Assembly: GCA_016110215.1 (NCBI GenBank) | Contig: JADWQD010000010.1 | Location: 1,116,001-1,180,000, forward strand | Length of the DNA: 64,000 nt | Direction of reading: 5' to 3' | From: Capronia americana | Taxonomy: Eukaryota > Ascomycota > Eurotiomycetes > Chaetothyriales > Herpotrichiellaceae | Part shown: positions 34,898 through 44,349 of the stretch, in pieces | How the letters are laid out: every line of letters starts with the position of its first letter | Numbering within the stretch: position 1 is the stretch's first letter | Notes under the pieces: generated by a model | What the model was told of the DNA's origin: nothing | Database searches by the model: none | What the model saw: only the letters and a program-made list of their open reading frames with translations | Translations under genes and position numbers: made by a program

Positions 34898-36023
34898 GGT
34901 GTGTGTAGCTTAGAGATATGAGGCAACTTCGAAAGCACTTGGAATTTTGTAAACAAGAGGCTGTGGAGGGAACTGCTGCAAAAACTCATCGCGACTGTGG
35001 TTGTGGAGTGAATGCCGATCTGTTAGGGCTAGAGACGCACGAGGCAAGGCTCTAAGGATTGACACTCAGCGATATTCCGATGTGGTACGAGGGAGCCCAT
35101 AATATGCCTTGTCAAGTATGAGGTGAGGGTTTCATTAGGTCAAAGGAAATCCATGCTAAACGACTGCAGGAGTCAGACACGGGCGTCACAATGTCGATAT
35201 AAATGCAGATTCCCATTCCCTATCCTTCGTTCCACCTCGTACTACGGACTTGCAGAGACGCGGTTTGGCAGTCACAGTAATGACTTATTCGCCTCGCTTG
35301 AAGCACTGGTGTCTCCCCAGCTACTGCGAGATATGATCCCTCCCGATCTGGACATTTGCACTCGACGAAACAGTGTCGAAAGAAGTTGCAGATCCGTTGA
35401 ACGCGGCCCTGCACACCTGACTTCCACAGGAGTTGAGGAGCCACCCATTGCCATCAGGTGGTTGATGCAGGGCACGGATTTCGATGATAGCAGCATCGAG
35501 GTTTGACCGACACATGTGTGAGCCTTTTTCACTTTTTGATCCCGTCAACCATTCCGAGACGCGTCCTCCGTCCTCAGATCCGTGTCTTGTGCTACATCGA
35601 TCCAGCTGTTCAACCTCCCGCCGTGCGTCGCAAACTGTCGTTCGGTCATCACCCGTGTCATATCCGTCGAGAAATTCGAGTTGCGCGGATCCTCGCATCG
35701 ATTCGTACACCCTCCATTTATCGTAATCACAACACAGAGTCCTACCGCGATCAGAACGCGACCGAGCCGGAGTAGATTTAAAGATATTGCGCATCGCTCT
35801 CGGCCGCTGCAAGTCGTGTCGGTCTTTCATTCATTTCACTTGCGATAGTCAAGACGCGAAACCTCTGTACATTGCAGATCTTTCGAGCCCTCAACAACAC
35901 TTCACACGTCGAACTTGTACTCCGGTACGTGTGGTTTCCTCCTCCGTGTTGCTCGTATCTCACTGTTTCGTGTTCAGGTTGCATCGCGACGCCAATTCCT
36001 TCCATCTCTTGCTCGCGCACATC
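34898..36023. other. Intergenic, no gene supported
   Basis: Several overlapping frames of 80-170 codons are open on both strands (for example 35321-35830, minus), none with motifs or splice chains. Probably holds the promoter of the secreted-protein gene that follows. Confidence 0.45.
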
Positions 36024-36413
36024 ATGAAGATATCAATCCTATGCGCGGCCCTGTGCACCGCCATCTTCAGCAAGACGGCCGACGCAACCATCGTCGCCAG
36101 ACTGGGCTTCATCCCCGGTCGGCCTGCACCTACCTGCTCCCAGAAGGACGTGACGCTCTACATCGACGTGGACACCGGCATGGTGAATCGAACAACCGAT
36201 GTCCCACTGTTTGGTGGCCCATTCAGCACAGTGGCGCTCGAGTATCTGGTCCCTGGGTGCGAAGTGCTCTTGTGCAGTGATGGGTCGTCGTGCGATTCAG
36301 ACTCTGCGGTGCATGTGCATAATGTTGTTTGTGCCGTGACGTACAGTGCTCAGGTGTTTTGGGCGAGGTATGCTGTTCTCTGTGACGGTACTGAGCCAAT
36401 GGGGCTGGTGTAG
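36024..36413 (+). CDS. Small secreted cysteine-containing protein
   Basis: Single exon, 129 aa. The first 21 residues (MKISILCAALCTAIFSKTADA) form a signal peptide with likely cleavage after Ala21. The mature part of about 108 residues has six cysteines, an even number that would suit three disulphides, and one N-glycosylation sequon (NRT). There is no transmembrane segment or GPI-type tail. I do not recognise the family. Small size, secretion and cysteine content are what effector-prediction methods look for, but that is only a resemblance. The same frame stays open upstream to 35787; I chose ATG 36024 because it gives the signal peptide. Confidence 0.6.
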   Translation: MKISILCAALCTAIFSKTADATIVARLGFIPGRPAPTCSQKDVTLYIDVDTGMVNRTTDVPLFGGPFSTVALEYLVPGCEVLLCSDGSSCDSDSAVHVHNVVCAVTYSAQVFWARYAVLCDGTEPMGLV

Positions 36414-38071
36414 TAATGAAGAAGGGGGATACTGGGATCCCTGGAAGGCCAGAGGTCTTTTGCGACGGCGCGAACTGATTATGTCAAGTGCAAAGCCACA
36501 TGGACTAGCTAAGGGGTGAAGATGAGGGCCTTAGTAACGTTGTTTGGCGTTAATGACGATACAAATAGAGCGGGTGCTCATTATTCTATTGTACGACATA
36601 CCTACATATAAATTAACCGAAACGAGTGTGCGAAAAGGGTGTCCGTATACGTTCCGAACTTCAATCCGGCTCGCCTGCACAACGGCGCTTGGGTGCTTGT
36701 TTATTGAAGGTTTGTTATGAAGCCCTGACGCACGGTGTACTACGGCGTTTTACCATCTATGTGGATGATGACGTTGCGTGTCATGGTCTTATTTGCAGAA
36801 TCCTGGTCTGGCGAGACCTTGCCCTTGGTATGTGTTGACTGGAATAGCCCAGCTGAAGCCGTGGGCTTCTCGTACGACGGCAAAACGTCGAATCTCACTA
36901 TGAACCTCTTCTCCATAGAACCTCCGAGTGACGACTCCGGCACCTTGAAAAGGCCTCCCATCATCCCACGCTCGGGGATTAGGTGTAATAGGGCGAATTG
37001 AAAAGATGGAATCAATAGAAGTGCAGTTGATATTAAGCTTTGTCAACTATATGCAGTCTCTACACAGACTCACAGATTTGAGGAGCGTAAAGGAGGGTGG
37101 CATGGTTGGTTGACCGGTTGATGGTATGGTTGATGGTATGGTTGATGGTATGGTTGATGGTATGGTTGATGGTATGGTTGATGGTATGGTTGATGGTATG
37201 GTTGATGATGGTGTGCAGGACGGTACGAGTATGGGGAGGCGAAGAACGTCGGAAAGGTGTCGGCCAAAACGATCGTACGGGGGGTGGCCCGCGAATCTGC
37301 CTCGCCAATACTATCTTATTGGTCGAATCGATTCTTTCATGCGGCTGTGCTGGCCGGGCCGGTGTCGTTGGTGGTCAGCGAACAAGACACAACACGAAGC
37401 CGGTTTGAGAGGCTTCGGTTTCGCGTTGGTGGAGGTGATGAAGATAAATGAGGTTAGGTATATGAGTGAAGAGGCAAGCGAGTTATGTTGGCGGGAACCC
37501 GACTTTCCTTCATAAAGCAGAGTGTCCCCCGGAGATGCGTTCATCCTACTCTGTCCACCTTGTCCCAGTCGTGACGCAAGCAACGCTGTATTGGAAGAGA
37601 ACACACTGTTCATAAGGCCTGCGCTGGGGCCAGGCGCCACCGTGCACCGAGCCACTTGCCACTGCATGGAGGCGGGGCAGCAGGACAGCCCTAGCACTTG
37701 ACCCAGAATGAATCGTCAGCTACAGGCTACAGCACGGTGCAGTAGATCGCCCGGGCGCTGGGGATCTGCTGCTTTTGCTGAGCAGTGTCGCCCTTTCCTA
37801 TCCTTCTACATATGTCGCCCCAAAGTCAATCATTTGATCGATCTTAGGTCGAGTACTCGCCTTTCGATCCTTTACATAAACATCTGAACTGTATTCGTTG
37901 GCTGCTGCTCGTCATCCTTTGCTCCATATCACAAGGTTTACAAGCCTACCTAGCCACAGCTGTGTCAAGAGCCCCTCCGAGGTTCCGCAAAGTCAATCTC
38001 TTACTCTGGTTCCATATCTCCTGCTAGCCCCTCGACCAATCCTTGGGGTAGCCCCGCCCAGTTGACGGCAA
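36414..38071. other. Intergenic region with a minisatellite
   Basis: Apart from the 12-bp repeat at 37117-37208 I see no supported gene. Frames over the repeat stay open on both strands only because the unit has no stop codon. Confidence 0.5.
37117..37208. repeat. 12-bp minisatellite, unit GTTGATGGTATG, about 7.7 copies
   Basis: Near-perfect tandem array. The unit is a multiple of three and stop-free, so it would read Met-Val-Asp-Gly on the plus strand and Asn-His-Thr-Ile on the minus strand. No gene context supports translation. Confidence 0.9.
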
Positions 38072-38681
38072 ATGGCAGCCTCGCCCCGGCAACCCGACGC
38101 CGCCTATTTTCCAGGCTCCCCCGGAAGCCAGGACCTTGAACGAGGCTGCAACCACGGCCACGGCCGAGGCCCCGTGAGTGCTCACTGCTGAGAATCTACT
38201 TCTACACCCTCCCCCCGCTTCTATGCCCATGACTGAGATGCCTCCCTTTTTTAATGTAGCCTGACCGACAAGGCAAGCCCTATAATCAGCTACACGCGCT
38301 ACCCCCTCCGGCCAGCTACAAAACCCTGGAGACGTGGCTCATCCGCGTCACGGCATTGACCCTCCTCATCCTGCCCATCTGGATGCTCAGTCCTCCATCG
38401 ACAGCCAAGCAGGACCTCATCTTGACGTCGATCCTCGTGGGCTGTTTCATGAGTCTCAGTCTGTACGCCCGCCCTGACGACGTCCACATCCTGGCTGGTG
38501 CCACAGCGTATGTTTTCCCCTCTACCTGCCCTTCCTTCCACCTCTTCACGCCAGATACCAGCCCACGTCCCCACACAGCGGGCCGGTCGGACTGCACATG
38601 CTTGACGGCATGCTGATGATGCATGACAGGTATGCCGCCGTGCTGATGGCCTTCGTGCAACTGCGCCAGCCAGGAGGATAA
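38072..38681 (+). CDS. Mini membrane protein resembling the C-terminal part of DUF6594 (copy A)
   Basis: Three exons: 38072-38173, 38260-38507 and 38630-38681, giving 133 aa. Three hydrophobic segments are visible: RVTALTLLILPIWMLS, LILTSILVGCFMSLSL and ILAGATAYAAVLMAF. The closing TAYAAVLM(A/V)F block is what I know from the C-terminus of the large fungal DUF6594 family. The usual N-terminal domain is absent, so this is either a short family member or a truncated one. Copy B lies 1.6 kb downstream on the same strand with the same exon plan: exons 2 and 3 are the same length (248 and 52 nt) in both. The N-termini also match loosely (QPDAAYF here, QPTPVYF in B), supporting this start. Function is unknown. 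Confidence 0.72.
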
Positions 38682-40295
38682 CAAGAATTCTCATGTACAC
38701 ACATAGGGTTGCTGCTGAGCTGGCTTGCATAATTGGCAGATGGACTAGCGGGTTCGGAGTGCTCTATAGCGTCCCAAGCATCTAGCGATGACGAGGCACG
38801 ATGATGCACACACATGCGATTAGATCGCCCATATAAATCGGTCTGTTGGCTTGTGGAGCTGACGAAGCGACACGCCGCTGGTGTAGTGAGTGGCCATCTA
38901 CACAGTACCGAGTAGAGAGTATGTACCTGGCAGATATTCGCTTGTGGGGTGCGGGGTGGGGGGGTTGATCTGTTCCGATAGGCGAACCGTGAACCTTCCA
39001 CTAACCTAGCACTACTGTGCAGTCCCGCAAATGAGAACAGACGACACGCGCGGAAGTGACCGGACCGCCCGATTCCGAAGATTCTCAAGTTGGCAATTGG
39101 TAGAAGTCGATAAGCTTAAATCCGCGCTAATGTTTTTATATTCTTGTACTGTGTACTCGTGCCTGTGTGCGCCTCTTACCACATAATCCGAACACACTAT
39201 AAGGTAGTCTCGTCATGGTAAACCGGAAGCTGCCAACAGTTATGGTCACGAAGCGCACGCAGAGTACGAGACCGAGTACTGGACCGGTAAACTGGTCGTG
39301 CCACATAGTTGGTAGCCTGGCGAGACGAGCAAGGGCCCGACAAGGCTGGAGCCCCTTCGTGGGCAGTTCATGCGCCATGTCGGGGAAGAAATACATACCT
39401 TGAGTACGAGGTAAGCGTACGGAGTATTCATACTACACGTACCTGATACAGCGACCATTCCTCGGGTATGCGAAGCCCTTCTCGATCAGATAGAGAGAAG
39501 GAAAGTACACGCCGGCCTGACAGAGTCACTGTGTCCATCATTCACTCGATACATGATTACCTCGTACCTTACTCTCATCCCACTTGGAATGTGCTGGTTC
39601 GTTCAGCCTTGGCCAAGTATTGTACGTACGCTCGATCCGCATCTCACTGTCAGGATCAGCGTGTCCGACAGGCATATAAGCTCAGAGTCCAAGTTCCGGG
39701 CATGCATTGCCAGGATAAAGAATGCTTTTGGTTCTACCCCTAGGGGCTGTGGCCTTCTTCCTAACACTCTTTTCGACTAGCCGTAATATCCGGGTGGCAG
39801 TCAGCGAGCAGCGAGGGCGAGAAAACAGGGGTGCGAACAGGGGGTGCGAACAGGGGTGCGAACAGGGGTGAGAACAGGGGTGTGTAAGCCGCTGCGCCCC
39901 TGCCACGTGCCGTGCCTAGCCGGAAACATGTTAGGCGCTTGCTGCTCTGAGATCCGTACTGGATGGACAGTAGTCGCTAATAAGTGAATACGACCCGACC
40001 AAACTGTCCATCAACTCCATGATAATTATACTGGCGCAAATCCAGCTTGACCACGAGTACACACTTTGTCGTATACCCAAGTTCTCAACAGTCTTCCTGA
40101 TTGAGTCGTAGGCATTTGTTGCGCGACACCATAACATCTGCTCCGTTCAGCCTACTGTAAGTATGGTTCCCTCATCGTGTTGAAGCATGGGATCTCTTGG
40201 ATCTATGTCACAACATGATCTATCGGTTTCTTGACCTGGGACTCGGTCCATCGGTGTACTCACATGCAACTAAGACTAATCGGCGCTACTCAGAG
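38682..40295. other. Spacer between the two DUF6594-type mini-genes
   Basis: Contains many GAGTAC-type words (near 38,909, 39,148, 39,257-39,276 and 39,400-39,425) and the G-rich minisatellite at 39821-39884. No gene seen. I found no third copy of the mini-gene. Confidence 0.5.
39821..39884. repeat. G-rich minisatellite, unit about GGGGTGCGAACA, about 5 copies
   Basis: Imperfect tandem units of 12-13 bp; the last two units vary (GGGTGAGAACA, GGGTGTG). The strand is strongly G-skewed. Confidence 0.85.
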
Positions 40296-40780
40296 ATGGA
40301 AGCAGTCGCAAAACAGCCCACCCCGGTGTATTTCTCGGACAATCAACGACGAACGGACCTTGAAGCAAGAGGTGCTCCGGATGTGGGTATAATTTCTCAT
40401 TCCACCTTCAAGTGGCTAACAGATGCAGTCTGTGATCCCACTAAGTAGACGTTTCCATCACCATCCTAACCCACCTGTCGTCGGTCAGCCAGAGCTTGGA
40501 AAGTGGTTGGTCCGATTCATGATATTGGCTCTCCTGATTCTGCCCGTCTGGATGTTGAGTCCGCCGAGAACCAAAAGGAGCGAGATGGTCGCTATTTCGG
40601 TCCTCATCGCCGGCTTCACCACTCTCCTTTTTCAACTTGGTAGCGTTGATGCGAGTATCTTCGCCACCGTTGCAGCGTGGGTACTCCAGAGGTTCTCCAA
40701 TGTTGCAGCAGACTGAGACAGGATACAGATACGCCGCGGTTCTCATGGTATTCATGCAGCTCGCTCAGTCCGATGGATAA
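40296..40780 (+). CDS. Mini membrane protein resembling the C-terminal part of DUF6594 (copy B)
   Basis: Three exons: 40296-40382, 40429-40676 and 40729-40780, giving 128 aa. The first intron has a GGCTAAC branch site. Aligned by eye to copy A: WLVRFMILALLILPVWMLSPP against WLIRVTALTLLILPIWMLSPP (each 21, shown here only for the comparison of the first segment) is replaced in short form by the shared core LLILP(I/V)WMLSPP. The second and third hydrophobic segments (MVAISVLIAGFTTLLF and IFATVAAYAAVLMVF) also align. The splice site inside A(T/A)AYAAVLM is at the same codon and phase in both copies. The copies are clearly paralogous but diverged to roughly half identity, so the duplication is not recent. 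Function is unknown. Confidence 0.72.
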
Positions 40781-41121
40781 GGCTGTGGATGCCGTCCTTC
40801 AAGCAAAGCGCTGCTAACTCTTCGTAAACATGCATGAAGTTACGGGAGCCCTGACAGGGTTCGTACTTGCAAGCCGGGCGTTCACGGGAAGAGTGCACCG
40901 AGAACGGAATGGGTAAGGCGACCATTCGTCTGACAAGAAAGCAGAAGGGATACGGGCGATTCTGCTTCTGCGCAGATAGAAACTAGGAATACCCAACAGA
41001 AACCAGCGAATGAACAGACACTGGGTGGTGGCAGGCAACAGCTGATGAGAAAATGGGTCAGTGTAGACAATATCTTCTCAACCTGCGAATCGAAGGGATA
41101 CAAGAGAAGGGCATGACTTTC
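40781..41121. other. Convergent intergenic region
   Basis: Between mini-gene copy B (+) and SLP1 (-). Nothing further seen. Confidence 0.5.
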
Positions 41122-43905
41122 TCAGGAGTCCGGCAACTGCCACTTCAAATGCTTAGGCGGTGGCGTGGCGTCCTCGATAATCAGAATTGGAGCTTTCCTC
41201 CCCATAACATTCGTTGGAGTGCTGTTCAGCACCGAGGCGATCGAATCGTCTCCGACGTCTGCATCAAAATCCGAAGCGGAGGGAGAGTCCGCCCCGGTCA
41301 AAACGGGAGGACTCGTACTAGGTCGCTCGATCAGACTCGGGTCGAAGTGGGGATCGCCGAGAATGTTGTTGTCCTCCTGGACCTCGCCTTCTGAGGATGG
41401 GTCTCCGTAGCTCACAGGCGTCGACGGAGTATACAAGTCAACCGGACTGGTTGCGCTTCCGATCGAGTCGTCTGACGGTAACCGACGATGACCCTTCAAA
41501 ATCCCTAACCGCTTCCGTACAGCGCCTGTGGAATTAGAGCGCGACACTGGGGAGCTCTGGGTAGGAGTGTCCGGGCTTGCAGCATTCAAAAAGCGAGTGC
41601 TCGGGGACCTTGATAAAACACTCTGTACTAAGGGCAGTTCAAGGTAGCTGTTCAGGTTGCCCTTAGAGAAGAGTACTAGACCCAGACACACTACAATGAG
41701 AATCAACTGCAGGAAAGAAATTCTCTTCTGGAAGATGATCTCGTCCGCAAGTACTCCAAGTCGGGCATTGATGGCCAGATTTTCCTGCTGATAGCGTTCT
41801 CGTTGCATTTCCAGCTCAATGACCGTGGACTGCCATAACTGATCGTATTGTTGCCGGAACTCTCTGAGCTCGTTCAGGACAGTCATATTCAGATACTCCA
41901 AGAACGACGTCGTCTTTGCCAGCTGCCGCTGTTCAACCTTTTGAAAGGCGTCTCGAAGAGCACGAGATTGGTCTTCTATGTACTGAAGTGACAGCGAAGA
42001 ATTGGCCTCCAGCATTTGCAAACGTTTTTGAACCGATTTGAAGAATGATTCTTGCATTGTAGGTGCAGGTTGAGTGGTTTGTGTAGAGGACACCTGAGTC
42101 CTTGTGTTGTCTGTAGAAGTTGCTGATGGCGAGGCGTTGTTGGATTTGGAGTCAATTGCAATATCAGATTTGGGAGGCATGGTTGTTGTATTCGACGCAC
42201 CTGTTGTGGCGTTGTTCATAGTCGGTACTGTAACGGTCGCGTTTGCTGACTTTGTAGAGCCGGTGATTTTGATGCCACCAGTGGACGAGTTGGTAGGTGC
42301 ATTGTTGGAAGTTTGGATCGTGTCTCGTGCCTTGAGATCACTCGAAGTACTCGGGCCGTGTTCAGAAACATCGCAAGTGTCTATACTGCTCTTCAGCTTT
42401 GACCCAGGAAACAGCGGAGCGAGTTGAGTAGGGCAAGTTGACTCCGCGACTTCCAAAGTCTCAATGGACGAAGGTTGAGTGGTGATAGCAGATGCTGCTT
42501 GATTCTGGAACGATTCAGGAACAGCGAGAGCGTCGATTTCAACGGCTTGATCAATAGTCTCGCCACCGTCCGCTTCCGTTAACAGCTGCTCGGCGACGGC
42601 TTCTGGGACGAGTCCATCTTCCGCTGAGGTGTCGACACTCTCTTCAATTGCCTTATCATCATCTTCCAATTGCAATGCCTCCAGGTCGCGCTTGTAGTCT
42701 TCGAGCATGGTGGTCCCATGTACTCTAAGGAGGCTGAGCGGGCAATAGAACTCATTCCCGTAGTGTGTGAGAAATTCGATGCGCAAGTAGCGTGCCCAAA
42801 TAACAGGGTTCTCGATCAAGAATGCCTGGACCTCTCGTGAATTGCGAGCTTCGAACGTGCCGAGCGTCTTCCATTTCTCGGTCTTGACGGGATACTTGTC
42901 TGACACGCTGACACGGAAGGTTTGAAAGGTTGAGCTAAAGAATTCGAAGTTCGCCAGGACAACAGTATCAATTGAGATGTCATTGCACAATTCCAGAATC
43001 AGGAACTTATTCTGGGCCGAACACTCATTGAGCATGTAGGAGTCTTTGTTCTCTCCCAGCACGGCAGACGGGCTCCTTGCTTCGGGATTCCACTTCAGAA
43101 CGCTGGCTGCACAGTCGAAAGAGGCATAGTTGAACCGTTCCTTGCATGTTGTCCCAGCATCTTTGCTCCTTACGCCTGCTTTCGGGAGACGCCCGGGCTC
43201 AATATCGACAGAGCTATCCTGTACGCCTTGGCTAGGTCGCGAATGGCTTTGGCTTGGTGGTTCTAAGCCATCCGAGACGAAGCTGGAAAAGTCCAAGTCG
43301 ATTTCAGCGTCGTCGCCAAGTGAATCAAGGGAGTCTCTTAGTCCACCTGGTCGTGTTCTGGGTTCTCGGCTTTCAACTCCGGGACCCTTTCCTATATGTT
43401 CAGACTGACCGGCCTTTCTTAAGTTTTCTCGCTTCCAGTCCTCGAACGACATAAATTTGCCGTCGTCCAGCGGAGAATCCTCCTCCGTCCCATCCGCCAT
43501 TGTAGATGACTGAACATTAGGCGATTCGACCTGGAACGAGCTGAAACTCGGCTCCTTTGTTACGGGCGCAGGCGAAGCAGGCTGATGGGAAGTTGATAAG
43601 GCAGCATCGGCAGCTGAACTCGTGGATGAGGCGACCGTGCTGGGACTCTCGGTCTCCAGAAGAGTCGTAGAATTGAGGTCTAGATACGAGGAGCTGGCAG
43701 ACTCGGTCGCCGCGGTCGAGGTGACATTTGCATTGCGCGAGGAAGCAAGACATTGTTGAGGTAGACTGTGCGTAATGTAATTGACCGTGCGAAAAGGACA
43801 CGTAGAGGGTGTTATCGAAGCTGCCGGACCGCTGGAAGTGGCTGCGTGGACCGGGCCATGGTGAATGACGGATAGGACGAACAGAGCCAAGGGTAAGAAC
43901 CGCAT
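41122..43905 (-). CDS. SLP1: SUN-like protein of the ER/nuclear envelope (SLP1 type)
   Basis: Single exon, 927 aa. An N-terminal signal peptide (MRFLPLALFVLSVIHHGPVHA) is followed by a Ser/Thr-rich lumenal stretch and the conserved SFEDWKREN. The SUN-like domain lies at about 253-400: ERFNYASFDCAASVLKWNP, YMLNECSAQNKFLILELC, VLANFEFFSSTFQTFRVS and ARYLRIEFLTHYGNEFYCP. Then comes a Ser/Thr-rich linker, a predicted coiled coil (about 620-720) and one transmembrane segment near 725-745 (FLQLILIVVCLGLVLFS), with a cytosolic tail. This order (signal, SUN, coiled coil, TM) is the Slp1 type, not the Mps3/Sad1 type. In yeast Slp1 acts with Emp65 in the ER to protect folding membrane and soluble proteins. 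It is longer than yeast Slp1 (about 590 aa), mostly through the linkers. Confidence 0.9.
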   Translation of the reverse strand: MRFLPLALFVLSVIHHGPVHAATSSGPAASITPSTCPFRTVNYITHSLPQQCLASSRNANVTSTAATESASSSYLDLNSTTLLETESPSTVASSTSSAADAALSTSHQPASPAPVTKEPSFSSFQVESPNVQSSTMADGTEEDSPLDDGKFMSFEDWKRENLRKAGQSEHIGKGPGVESREPRTRPGGLRDSLDSLGDDAEIDLDFSSFVSDGLEPPSQSHSRPSQGVQDSSVDIEPGRLPKAGVRSKDAGTTCKERFNYASFDCAASVLKWNPEARSPSAVLGENKDSYMLNECSAQNKFLILELCNDISIDTVVLANFEFFSSTFQTFRVSVSDKYPVKTEKWKTLGTFEARNSREVQAFLIENPVIWARYLRIEFLTHYGNEFYCPLSLLRVHGTTMLEDYKRDLEALQLEDDDKAIEESVDTSAEDGLVPEAVAEQLLTEADGGETIDQAVEIDALAVPESFQNQAASAITTQPSSIETLEVAESTCPTQLAPLFPGSKLKSSIDTCDVSEHGPSTSSDLKARDTIQTSNNAPTNSSTGGIKITGSTKSANATVTVPTMNNATTGASNTTTMPPKSDIAIDSKSNNASPSATSTDNTRTQVSSTQTTQPAPTMQESFFKSVQKRLQMLEANSSLSLQYIEDQSRALRDAFQKVEQRQLAKTTSFLEYLNMTVLNELREFRQQYDQLWQSTVIELEMQRERYQQENLAINARLGVLADEIIFQKRISFLQLILIVVCLGLVLFSKGNLNSYLELPLVQSVLSRSPSTRFLNAASPDTPTQSSPVSRSNSTGAVRKRLGILKGHRRLPSDDSIGSATSPVDLYTPSTPVSYGDPSSEGEVQEDNNILGDPHFDPSLIERPSTSPPVLTGADSPSASDFDADVGDDSIASVLNSTPTNVMGRKAPILIIEDATPPPKHLKWQLPDS

Positions 43906-44349
43906 GGTCGACTCTGATGCTGAAGAGGTTGTTGATGAGACATTGGTGCTCGGGGTGCCCGAGTGTCAGCTCCTGGCCGTTGCACCTGTCCGAGTTAACG
44001 GGGAATTTCTGTAAACTGTGTGTCGAGGGAAGACGAGGGTGTGAGTTGGAGTTGCCCTGAAGGCGATTTGATTGGGAAGGTTATCCGAGGATCTCTGATT
44101 GGTGTAGCGATGCTCCCGAGGGCGTCCACCGAGGCGTCATTGGCCCGTATTGTTTACATAAGCCTTCTTGGCCACACAGCCACGACAGTCTGGCGCGTAT
44201 CCTCTACATCCTCCTAATTGAATCACGGTTCATGGTTTGCATATCACGCCTCACTTTTCGTACGTGTTCGCCCTGCTAGCAGACTCGTCAGCTCGCTCCT
44301 CTTGATCTCCTGATTTCAACATCCACCAAGCTCTTGACGTAGCACCGAC
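43906..44349. other. Intergenic: SLP1 promoter and P450 3' flank
   Basis: Both neighbours are on the minus strand, so this holds the SLP1 promoter and the 3' flank of the P450 gene. A 65-codon plus-strand frame at 44020 has no features. Confidence 0.5.

Noticed and set aside
35321..35830. 169-codon minus-strand frame
   Set aside because: Overlaps several other open frames on both strands and has no motif.
37060..37308. Repeat-peptide frames (MVDG or NHTI) over the minisatellite
   Set aside because: Open only because the 12-bp unit has no stop; no start context, signal peptide or splice link.
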